Assembly: GCA_020633075.1 (NCBI GenBank)
Contig: JACKEI010000004.1
Coordinates: forward strand, 248,001-312,000
Source: Sandaracinaceae bacterium
Lineage (GTDB): Bacteria > Myxococcota_A > Polyangia > Polyangiales > Houyiibacteriaceae
Length of the DNA stretch: 64,000 nt
Reading direction: 5' to 3'
The notes below the pieces were generated by a model. That model did no database searches and was not told the DNA's origin. It worked only from the letters and a program-made list of their open reading frames with translations. Positions 40,695-48,198 of this stretch are shown here, piece by piece; the stretch's first letter is position 1, and the number at the start of each line of letters is the position of its first letter. The position numbers and the translations under genes were made by a program.

Positions 40695-42469
40695 GTGGGA
40701 GCTCCTTCCTCGAGCTCGGAGAGGCCACCTGCGGCCCGCTCGAGGGCGGCCGCGAGGTCGGTAAGTTGGAGAGGCTTCGCCACGAAGTCGTTCATGCCCG
40801 CGTCGAGGCAGCTGGTCCGGTCGTGCTCCGTGGCGTTGGCGGTGGCGGCGATGATCCACGGCGGGCGGCCCGCGTTCGCCGCGCGGATGGCCCGGGTCGC
40901 GTCGAGACCGTCCATCCCGGGGAGGCGCATGTCCATGAAGACGACGTCGTGGTCCGCGGCGCGCGTGACGGCCTCGGGGCCGTTGTCGACGAGGGTCGGG
41001 GTGACCCCAAGCCGCGTCAACATCATCGTGATGACCTTCTGATTCACGGGCTCGTCCTCCGCCACGAGCACGCGCAGCTGGGTGCCGGTCAGGGCTTGCA
41101 GGTCCTGAGCGCTCTGCATGGCGTCGTAGATGGGCTGCGCCGGCCACGTGAACTCGAAGCGTGAACCCTGCCCCGGTTCGCTCTGCACGGTGATAGCTCC
41201 GCCGGCGAGCTCCACGAGGTGGGCGCAGATCGCCAGGCCCAGCCCCGTCCCACCGAACTCGCGTGCGCTCGATCCGTCGCCCTGCCGGAACGCTTCGAAG
41301 ATGTGCGGGAGCGCGTCTTCGGCGATGCCGATACCCGTGTCCTGCACGCGCACCCGTAGCGTGCCGGGCCCGCGGTCGTACGTGATGTCCACGCTCACGT
41401 GGCCGTCGCGCGTGAACTTCACCGCGTTGCCCACCAGGTTGAGGAGCGTCTGCTGGAAGCGGGTGACGTCCAGCCGCAGCAGCACGGGTACCTGACGATC
41501 AATGTTCTTCGTGAGCGCGATGCCGCGGCTCTCGGCCATGCCGTCGAAGATGCGCAGTGTCTCGTGGATGGCGCGATGAATGCGGGCGCGCGTGGGCCGG
41601 AGCTCCATCTGTCCGGCCTCGATCTTCGAGAAGTCCAGCACCGTGTCCACCAGGCTTCGAAGCGCCCGCGCGCTCGACTCGATGATGGCGAGCGTCTCCT
41701 GTTGGGAGTCGTCCAGCTGGGTGCGCCGCAGCAGGTCCACCGGCCCGATCAGGCCGTTCAGAGGCGTGCGCAGCTCGTGGGTCATGTTCGCCAGGAACTC
41801 GCTCTTCGCGCGGGAGGCCGCCTCGGCGACGTCACGCGAGCGGGTGAGCGCGGCGGCCTGGGCCTCGATGGTGGCCTCGCGATCCCGCACGGTCCTGAGC
41901 GCCGCGTCCGTGCCACTGCGCAAGGCCATGGCGGTCAGCAGCGTGAGCGCGATCAGCAGCACCTGATTGAGCAGGACCAGCGTCCCGGTGAACTCGACCT
42001 CGGTCGGGACCACGAGGATGCGGCCGAGCAGGTGAGTCGCGACGAGACCCAGGGTGGCGACCAACGTCCAGCCGATGGCGGCCCGGCGGTCGCCCAGCAG
42101 GCCCCCTACGAACGGAACGAGAACCAGGTACCAGAGGGGCACGCCCGCACCTTGGCCCGTCACATGCGCCGCCGCGAGCAGCGCGAGCGTCCCGGAGCCG
42201 AGGGTCAGGTGCACGCTGAGGCGTGTGCGGTGGTCGCTCTCGCCACCTCGGAGAACGAGCAGCGCGACGAACCATGTCGCGGCGGTCGCGGCGTGGATGA
42301 GCCCCATGAAGCGCGCACCGACCGCACCCCAGACCAGGCCGAACGTTGCCCACGAGAGCACTCCGAGCTGCGCCACGCGCCGCATGCGTTCCCGGGCAGC
42401 CAGCGCCTCCACGGTGGGCGCGGGTGAGCGGGGCAGGCCCACGGGGCGCAGCGAGGCGGGGACGGTCAC
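40691..42469 (-). CDS. Hybrid sensor histidine kinase / response regulator
   Basis: A 592-residue membrane kinase with GTG start. Residues 35-185 hold about six TM helices with very short loops and no large periplasmic domain. Then come a HisKA domain with His231 (ANMTHELRTPLNG), an HATPase domain (N-box NLVGNAVKFT, DTGIGI, GGTGLGLAI), and a C-terminal receiver (Asp513 in FMDMRLPGMDG, Lys565). It lacks an HPt, so a separate phosphotransfer protein is expected. Its stop overlaps the start of the ligand-gated channel gene. A paralogous kinase is at 59652-61388. Confidence 0.93.
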   Translation of the reverse strand: MTVPASLRPVGLPRSPAPTVEALAARERMRRVAQLGVLSWATFGLVWGAVGARFMGLIHAATAATWFVALLVLRGGESDHRTRLSVHLTLGSGTLALLAAAHVTGQGAGVPLWYLVLVPFVGGLLGDRRAAIGWTLVATLGLVATHLLGRILVVPTEVEFTGTLVLLNQVLLIALTLLTAMALRSGTDAALRTVRDREATIEAQAAALTRSRDVAEAASRAKSEFLANMTHELRTPLNGLIGPVDLLRRTQLDDSQQETLAIIESSARALRSLVDTVLDFSKIEAGQMELRPTRARIHRAIHETLRIFDGMAESRGIALTKNIDRQVPVLLRLDVTRFQQTLLNLVGNAVKFTRDGHVSVDITYDRGPGTLRVRVQDTGIGIAEDALPHIFEAFRQGDGSSAREFGGTGLGLAICAHLVELAGGAITVQSEPGQGSRFEFTWPAQPIYDAMQSAQDLQALTGTQLRVLVAEDEPVNQKVITMMLTRLGVTPTLVDNGPEAVTRAADHDVVFMDMRLPGMDGLDATRAIRAANAGRPPWIIAATANATEHDRTSCLDAGMNDFVAKPLQLTDLAAALERAAGGLSELEEGAPT

Positions 42470-42495
42470 CGAGAGAGACTACAATAGGTTGGGAT

Positions 42496-44247
42496 CTACA
42501 TGCGCTCGACGACGTCGATGCCCAGCAACGTGAGCCCGCGACCCAGCTGCCGCGACACCAGCGCGGTCAGGCGCAGGCGGCTCTGTTGGGTCGCCTCGTC
42601 CTCGGCGTTGAGCACCGAGCAGGCCTCGTAGAAGCGGCTGAAGGAGCGCGAGAGCTCGAAGAGGTGCTCACACAGGTAGTTGGGCTGACTGGTCTCGGCG
42701 GCCTGGTGCACGATGTCGCCGAAGCGCACCAGCATGCGCGCGAGGGCGTGCTCTTCGTCAGCGGCCAGCGTCACGGCGCCCCCGAGCTGGTCCGGGTCCA
42801 CCTCGCCCTTGCGGAAGATGCTGCGGCAGCGCACGTAGGCGTTCTGCATGTAGGGGCCGGCGTTGCCCTGGAACGAGATCATCTTGTCCCAGTCGAAGGT
42901 GTAGTCGCTCACCCGGTTCTGGCGCAGGTCGGCGTACTTCACGGCGCCGATGCCCAGCTTGGTGGCGGTCTCGTCGAGATCCGCCGGGTCGATCATCAGG
43001 CGACCTTCGTCGATGCCCTCTTGGATGCGTGCGCGCGCGCGCTCCACGGCCTCGCTCAGCAGCCCCTGCAGCGTGACTTCCACGCCATCGCGGGAGCGGA
43101 TGGGCTTGCCGTCCTCGCCCAACACCGAGCCGAACGCGACGTGCTCCATGCGCGTGGTCACGCCCAACAGCTGGCTGAGCGCGAACACCTGCTTGAAGTG
43201 GAAGGCCTGCGGGGTGCCCACCACGTAGAGCACGCGGTCGGCCTTCATGACGTCGCGGCGGTAGAGGGCCGCGGCGAGGTCGGTGGTGCTGTACAGGAAC
43301 GCCCCGTCGCGCTTGCGCACGATGAAGGGCTCCTTCTGCTTCTCGAGGCCCTTCGGGGGCTCGGGCAGCTCGTTCCAGAACACGCACAGGGCGCCGTCGT
43401 CCTCGCGCGCGAGCCCCTCGGCCACCAGCCGCTGCACCACGCCCTCGAGCTGGTCGTGGTAGAAGCTCTCGCCCTTCCACTCGTCGAAGGTGACCCCCAG
43501 CTGACCGTAGACCACGTCCAGGGTCTTGCGGGTGGCGGCCACGAAGCGCGTCCAGAGCGCGGTGTTCTCGGCGTCGCCGGTCTGCAGCTTGGCCAGCTCC
43601 GCGCGGGCGCTCTCGGCGAAGGCCTCGTCTTGCTTCGCGCGGGCGCTGGCCAGCGCGTACACGCGGCCTAGCTCCACGATGGCGTCCTGGTCCAGAGCGT
43701 CTTGGTTGCCCCACTCGCGCATGCCCACGATCAAGAGGCCGAACTGCGTGCCCCAGTCGCCCAGGTGGTTGACGCTGGTCACGTCGTGGCCGACGAAGCG
43801 CAACAGCTTGACCAGCGCGTCCCCGATGATGGTGGAGCGCAGGTGCCCCACGTGCATCTGCTTCGCGATGTTGGGGCTCGAGTAGTCCACCAGGATGCGC
43901 TCCGCGACGTCCACCGGGTCCACGCCGTCGCGCGTGAGGTCCGCATACATCGCGTCCAGCTCCCGGCCCAGCCAGGCCGACGAGATGTGCAGGTTGATGA
44001 AGCCCGGGCCGGCCACCTCGGCCCCCTCGATGGCCTCGTGCTCCAGCAGCTTCTGCGCGATGGGCTCCGCCAGCTCGCGCGGCTTCTTCCCCAGCTGCTT
44101 GGCCAGCGCCATCGCGCCGTTGACCTGGTAGTCGCCGAACTTCGGGTCCTGCGTGGGGCGCAAGAGCGCGGGCGGCGCCTCGGGCAGGCTGAGGGCGGAC
44201 TGCATCGCCGCGCTGGCGATGGCGTTCAGGGTGCGTTCGAGCAGCAT
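42496..44247 (-). CDS. argS: Arginyl-tRNA synthetase
   Basis: A 583-residue class I aminoacyl-tRNA synthetase. The HIGH-type motif is HVGHLRSTIIGDAL; SPNIAKQMHVGHL is the standard ArgRS context. The N-terminal Add-1 domain (FGDYQVNGAMALAKQLGKKP) and the C-terminal helical anticodon-binding domain (SRFYEACSVLNA, RLRLTALVSRQLGRGLTLLGI) are present. Like many ArgRSs it shows no KMSKS, only RKDGAF-like RKRDGAFLYSTTDLAA. ATG 44247 (MLLERTLN) gives the usual start. It lies 26 nt upstream of the hybrid kinase GTG and may share its transcript. Confidence 0.95.
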   Translation of the reverse strand: MLLERTLNAIASAAMQSALSLPEAPPALLRPTQDPKFGDYQVNGAMALAKQLGKKPRELAEPIAQKLLEHEAIEGAEVAGPGFINLHISSAWLGRELDAMYADLTRDGVDPVDVAERILVDYSSPNIAKQMHVGHLRSTIIGDALVKLLRFVGHDVTSVNHLGDWGTQFGLLIVGMREWGNQDALDQDAIVELGRVYALASARAKQDEAFAESARAELAKLQTGDAENTALWTRFVAATRKTLDVVYGQLGVTFDEWKGESFYHDQLEGVVQRLVAEGLAREDDGALCVFWNELPEPPKGLEKQKEPFIVRKRDGAFLYSTTDLAAALYRRDVMKADRVLYVVGTPQAFHFKQVFALSQLLGVTTRMEHVAFGSVLGEDGKPIRSRDGVEVTLQGLLSEAVERARARIQEGIDEGRLMIDPADLDETATKLGIGAVKYADLRQNRVSDYTFDWDKMISFQGNAGPYMQNAYVRCRSIFRKGEVDPDQLGGAVTLAADEEHALARMLVRFGDIVHQAAETSQPNYLCEHLFELSRSFSRFYEACSVLNAEDEATQQSRLRLTALVSRQLGRGLTLLGIDVVERM

Positions 44248-44340
44248 GGGCCCGCAGGCATACACCGTCCGCGCGGCGCGCGCATCCGCCCCCGGGCGCG
44301 CAGGCGAGCGCGCGCCGGGGTCGCGGTGGCGCCGCTTCGT

Positions 44341-45177
44341 TCAGCGACCCGCGAGGGCTGCGCGCGACTCGGCGTCGAAGTGAACGTCCATCTGCGGGAA
44401 GGGGATGCCGATGTCGGCGGCGGCGAGGGCCTTCTTCGCGTCACGGATGGTCGCTTGGTAGACGTCCCAGTAGTCCGGCGTGTTGCACCAGACGCGCAGC
44501 TGCCAGTCGACCGAGGACGCACCGAGGCCAGCCAGGAAGACCTGCGGCGCGGGCTCCGAGATGACGCCCGGCACGTTCGCGACGACCTTGTCGAAGACGG
44601 CGCGGCAGGCGTCGATGTCCGCGTCGTAGGCGCAGCCCACGCTGACGTCCACGCGGCGGATGGGGTAGTGCGTGACGTTGTTGATGGTCGCGCCGAAGAT
44701 GGCGCTGTTGGGCACGATCACGCGCCGGTGGTCCAGGGACTTGAACTCACAGGTGAACAGCTCGATCTGCTCCACGACGCCGTCGATGCCCGCCACCTTC
44801 ACGTAGTCGCCGACCTTGAAGGGACGGAAGATCAGCAGCATGACGCCGGCGGCGAAGTTGCTGAGCGTGCCCTGGAAGGCCAGGCCGATCGCGAGGCCGC
44901 CAGCCGCGATGAGCCCGGCGAAGCTGGTCGTCTCGATGCCAAAGACGCCCATGCAGCCGAGCGCGACGCCCGCCAGGATGGCGTAGCGCACCAGGTTGGC
45001 GAAGAAGCGCGTCAGCGTCAGGTCGAACTTGCGCGCCTCGAGGGTCTTGCGTAGCCGCCCGGAGAGGGAGTTGGCGACCATCAGGCCGACGATGGCGGCC
45101 ACGAGGACGCCGACGACCTTGATGCCCCACTGGGTGGCGATCAGCTGGAGTTGCTCGAGGAGCTGCTCGATGTTCAT
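44341..45177 (-). CDS. MscS-type mechanosensitive channel
   Basis: A 278-residue small-conductance mechanosensitive channel subunit of the MscS family, closest in size to E. coli MscS (286 aa). It has three N-terminal TM helices; the third, pore-lining one has the Gly/Ala-rich sequence AGLIAAGGLAIGLAFQGTLS. The beta domain (FKVGDYVKVAGIDGVVEQIEL, RRVIVPNSAIFG) and the C-terminal cytoplasmic vestibule (VSVGCAYDADIDACRAVFDK) follow. It releases solutes on osmotic down-shock. The ATG is strong. Downstream of the DUF481 gene on the same strand. Confidence 0.94.
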   Translation of the reverse strand: MNIEQLLEQLQLIATQWGIKVVGVLVAAIVGLMVANSLSGRLRKTLEARKFDLTLTRFFANLVRYAILAGVALGCMGVFGIETTSFAGLIAAGGLAIGLAFQGTLSNFAAGVMLLIFRPFKVGDYVKVAGIDGVVEQIELFTCEFKSLDHRRVIVPNSAIFGATINNVTHYPIRRVDVSVGCAYDADIDACRAVFDKVVANVPGVISEPAPQVFLAGLGASSVDWQLRVWCNTPDYWDVYQATIRDAKKALAAADIGIPFPQMDVHFDAESRAALAGR

Positions 45178-45237
45178 GCGGAGTTCTTTCTGTGTGCAGG
45201 CGGAGGGCCCAGCGCGCGGCGCGGAGCCTCACGCGGG

Positions 45238-46164
45238 TCAAAGGAGCGTGTAGATCACGCTGATGAGGGTGTTGGTGTCGACCTCTTGGGTCGCGGCCGG
45301 CACCCGGTCGTACTGCAGGCGGAACTTCACCTCGAGGGCCAGGCGCTCGATCAGACGCGCGTTCAGCGCGGTCTCCCAGTTCACCCGGATGTCCTCGAAC
45401 GCGCCGGCCTCGCCGCCCGCCAGCTCGTTCATGTTGATCAGGAACTCGAGGCCCGTGGCCACGCGCACGTCGTCGCTGAACTTGTGCGTCAACCCGTAGA
45501 AGAGGCGCAGCGCGTGGATGTTCTGGAAGTTGCGCACCACGCGCGTGCAGCCACCCACCATGTTGGTGACGTCGTCCTCGCTACAGATCACTCGCCGCCC
45601 CGGGCTGTTCTGGCGGTTGTCGAACGTGAAGTCGTAGCCGGCCTCGATCCAGGCGCGGGTGTTGTCGTTCTTGACCAGGTTGCGCAGGTAGCCCGCCTGC
45701 AGCTGGAGGCGCGTCTGGAGACCAGCCAGCGAGTCCCAGCGGTGGGCGACGGCCACGAAGAGCGCGTCGTTGGCGGTCAGGAAGGCGTCGTAGCGCACGC
45801 GGCTGTTGAGGTTGCGCGTGGTCAGCTGGTAGTCCCCCGGCCCGGCGCCGTCCGTGTCGGCCTGCCCGTAGTTGAACGCGGACTGCAGCGTCAGCGCGTG
45901 GCTGCCGCGCAGCACGTACAGCTGCGTGCCGGCGTTGACGTTGCGCGCCCGCGTGTTGCCGGTGGACAGGTTGGCGCCGGCCGAGATGTTCCAGGTGGTC
46001 TCGTGGTCCTCTTCCGGCGGGGCCGCCGCGACGGCCTCCGTGTGCTGGGTCACGGCCGGTACGTCCTGCGCCGCTGCACGCGGCGCCGGGACGCCCAACA
46101 GCAGCGTGAGGGCGGAGAGTAGAGAGAGGCGGCCGGCGGTGGAGTCGTGCAGAAGGTGCGTCAT
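45238..46164 (-). CDS. DUF481 outer-membrane beta-barrel protein
   Basis: A 308-residue DUF481-family protein. A signal peptide (SALTLLLGVPAPRAAA) precedes a barrel of alternating strands typical of the family: ISAGANLSTGNTRARNVNAG, LRLFYGLTHKFSDDVRVATG, and a C-terminus ending in a hydrophobic strand (TLISVIYTLL). GAGGAC lies about 6 nt before ATG 46164. DUF481 proteins are salt- or detergent-induced in other bacteria; that role is family knowledge only. It precedes the mscS gene, so both may respond to osmotic or envelope stress. Confidence 0.86.
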   Translation of the reverse strand: MTHLLHDSTAGRLSLLSALTLLLGVPAPRAAAQDVPAVTQHTEAVAAAPPEEDHETTWNISAGANLSTGNTRARNVNAGTQLYVLRGSHALTLQSAFNYGQADTDGAGPGDYQLTTRNLNSRVRYDAFLTANDALFVAVAHRWDSLAGLQTRLQLQAGYLRNLVKNDNTRAWIEAGYDFTFDNRQNSPGRRVICSEDDVTNMVGGCTRVVRNFQNIHALRLFYGLTHKFSDDVRVATGLEFLINMNELAGGEAGAFEDIRVNWETALNARLIERLALEVKFRLQYDRVPAATQEVDTNTLISVIYTLL

Positions 46165-46261
46165 GAGTGTCCTCGAAGAAGGTTCCCCTTTGGTGCGCCC
46201 CGCCAACGCAAGCATCGTGCCAGAGGCGAGCGCGCCTCTCTCGGGTAGCTGAGCCCGGAGT

Positions 46262-46345
46262 GTAGGTCAAACTACGTGGATGCCGTCGGCCGCGGGCTCG
46301 GTGCAGCTGTGGGGCCCCGCCGACAGTGTGTAGGGTCGAGCCTAC
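46262..46345. promoter_or_regulatory. Two GTAG-CTAC palindromes in the DUF481-ruvB divergent region
   Basis: GTAG-N6-CTAC at 46262-46275 and GTAG-N8-CTAC at 46330-46345 (the second nearly fully symmetric around TCGA). A further hairpin AGAGGCG/CGCCTCT lies at 46222-46239. The 240-nt divergent region has no gene. ruvB is often SOS-controlled, so these could be operators, but they do not match a LexA box I know. Confidence 0.3.
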
Positions 46346-46404
46346 GGTCCCGTGACCCGCCAACTTGGCGCGACCGCCGGGAGACGGCACACTCCACCCT
46401 CCCG

Positions 46405-47490
46405 ATGCCCCCACGCCAAGCCAGCTCCGGCCGAGACGCCGACGAAGACCTCGAGCGAGAGCTCGACGCGAGCCCGCGCGCGGAGGAGCGACCGTACGAG
46501 ATCACCCTGCGCCCTGCGACCTTCGACGACTTCGTCGGGCAAGAAAAGATCAAGGACAACCTGCGCATCATGGTCGAGGCGGCCCGGCGGCGCGGTGACC
46601 CGGTGGACCACGTGCTCTTCTGCGGCCCCCCCGGCCTTGGCAAGACCACGCTGGCCATGATCCTCGCCGAAGAGCGGGGCGTCAGCCTGCACATGGCCTC
46701 GGGGCCGGCCATCGAGCACAAGGGGCAGCTCGCCGCGCTGTTGACCAAGCTCGAGCCCAACGACGTGCTCTTCATCGACGAGATCCATCGGCTCAGCGCC
46801 GTCGTCGAGGAGAACCTCTACACCGCCGTCGAGGACTTCCGCATCGACATCGTCAACGGCGACGGGGCCTACGCGCAGACCCTCTCGCTCAACCTGAACC
46901 CGTTCACGCTGGTGGCGGCCACCACGCGCACCGGGCTGCTCACCAATCCCATGCGCACTCGCTTCGGCTACCCCGCGCGCCTGGACTACTACGCCGCCGA
47001 CGAGCTCGCTCGCATCGTGCGCCGCAGCGCGGGGCTGCTCGGCGTGGACGTGTCGCACGACGCCTCGGAGGAGATGGCCCGGCGCGCGCGTGGCACCCCG
47101 CGCATCGCGAACCGGCTGCTGCGGCGGGCCCGGGACTTCGCGGAGGTGTTGGCCAACGGCAAGCTCAACCTCGACACCGCGCGGGAGGCGCTCGACCGCT
47201 TGGACGTGGATCACGCGGGCCTCGACGAGATGGACCGCAAGTTCCTGCAGGTCATCATCGACCACTACGACGGCGGGCCCGTGGGCATCGAGACCCTCGC
47301 GGCGGCCCTCAGTGAGCCACGCGACACGCTCGAGGACGTCTACGAGCCCTTCCTGCTGCAGCAGGGCTACCTGGCGCGTACGGCGCGCGGGCGCGTGGCC
47401 ACCCGCCACGCCTACGAGCACCTCAAGCGCACCATGCCGAACCGCAAGCGCGGACCGGGTGACACCGAGCCCCAAGGCGAGCTCTTCTGA
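46405..47490 (+). CDS. ruvB: Holliday junction helicase RuvB
   Basis: A 361-residue AAA+ ATPase that drives branch migration with RuvA. Walker A is GPPGLGKT (residues 74-81), Walker B FIDEIHRL (Asp125, Glu126), and sensor motifs AATTRTGLLTNPMRTRFG follow; the winged-helix C-terminus has DRKFLQVIIDHYDGGPVGIETLAAAL and EPFLLQQGYLARTARGR. Length is standard. ATG 46405 is chosen over upstream in-frame sequence that is not RuvB-like. ruvA and ruvC are not nearby. The next gene overlaps its stop (TGATG). Confidence 0.97.
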   Translation: MPPRQASSGRDADEDLERELDASPRAEERPYEITLRPATFDDFVGQEKIKDNLRIMVEAARRRGDPVDHVLFCGPPGLGKTTLAMILAEERGVSLHMASGPAIEHKGQLAALLTKLEPNDVLFIDEIHRLSAVVEENLYTAVEDFRIDIVNGDGAYAQTLSLNLNPFTLVAATTRTGLLTNPMRTRFGYPARLDYYAADELARIVRRSAGLLGVDVSHDASEEMARRARGTPRIANRLLRRARDFAEVLANGKLNLDTAREALDRLDVDHAGLDEMDRKFLQVIIDHYDGGPVGIETLAAALSEPRDTLEDVYEPFLLQQGYLARTARGRVATRHAYEHLKRTMPNRKRGPGDTEPQGELF

Positions 47491-48173
47491 TGTCCAAGCG
47501 TGCGCAGGTCTTTGCCCGCGTCGGGGCCTCCGTGATGATCGCCGTCGGGCTTGGCTGCGCGATCCTGGGGATCGACGTGGCCTTGCACGGCGCCGAGCCG
47601 CCCCTGCCGTCGCCCGAGGCCAGCCTGGAGGGGACCCTCGAGCCCGGTCCGCTGACGGCTTCGCCGGCGGGTGAGCCCTTCCTGTACGGCGAGGTGCGCG
47701 TCGCGGACCAGCCCGGACCCAACGCGCCGCACCACCGCGGCAACTACGGGGAGCCCACCTTGGACGTGCGCACCGCTGGCGGGGAGGTGGTGCGCGTGCG
47801 CTTCGACTCGCCCGACGCCTGGCGCGTGGACTCCTCCCAGCGCGACGACGTCCGCGAGGTCATGTCGCTCGCGCGCCTGCCGCTGATTGGCGAGGTGGAC
47901 ACCGAGCGTCGCCTCAACCCACCCTTTCATGTGCGCGTGCGCGCCCTGCGCCCCGGCGACCACGTGCTCGTCGAGGTGCGAGACGGCGCTGCGCTCCGCA
48001 CCTACCTCGGCGAGCGGGGCGTGCACGAACAGCTGCACGCGCACCGAGAGTCCATGCGCTGGCCGATGGTCGCGCTGCTCTGCGTGCTCGCGCTGGTGTC
48101 CGTGTTCGGCGGCGTGCGTCTGCTGCGCCTGCGTCCCGAGGCCTTCGCGCCCGAACCCCCCGACTTGGCCTGA
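47490..48173 (+). CDS. Two-TM membrane protein with extracytoplasmic domain, unknown function
   Basis: A 227-residue protein with an N-terminal TM (about residues 12-34), a soluble extracytoplasmic region of about 150 residues rich in short strands (EPFLYGEVRVADQPG, TLDVRTAGGEVVRVRFDSP, LRPGDHVLVEVRDG), and a C-terminal TM (MVALLCVLALVSVFGGVRLL). The layout resembles E3-ligase-like or GIDE-type membrane proteins but no defining motif is seen. The ATG overlaps the ruvB stop (TGATG) and it lies 25 nt before the LtaS-like gene, suggesting co-transcription. Confidence 0.7.
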   Translation: MSKRAQVFARVGASVMIAVGLGCAILGIDVALHGAEPPLPSPEASLEGTLEPGPLTASPAGEPFLYGEVRVADQPGPNAPHHRGNYGEPTLDVRTAGGEVVRVRFDSPDAWRVDSSQRDDVREVMSLARLPLIGEVDTERRLNPPFHVRVRALRPGDHVLVEVRDGAALRTYLGERGVHEQLHAHRESMRWPMVALLCVLALVSVFGGVRLLRLRPEAFAPEPPDLA

Positions 48174-48198
48174 GCCACCGCGCTCGCTTCGAGACCCC

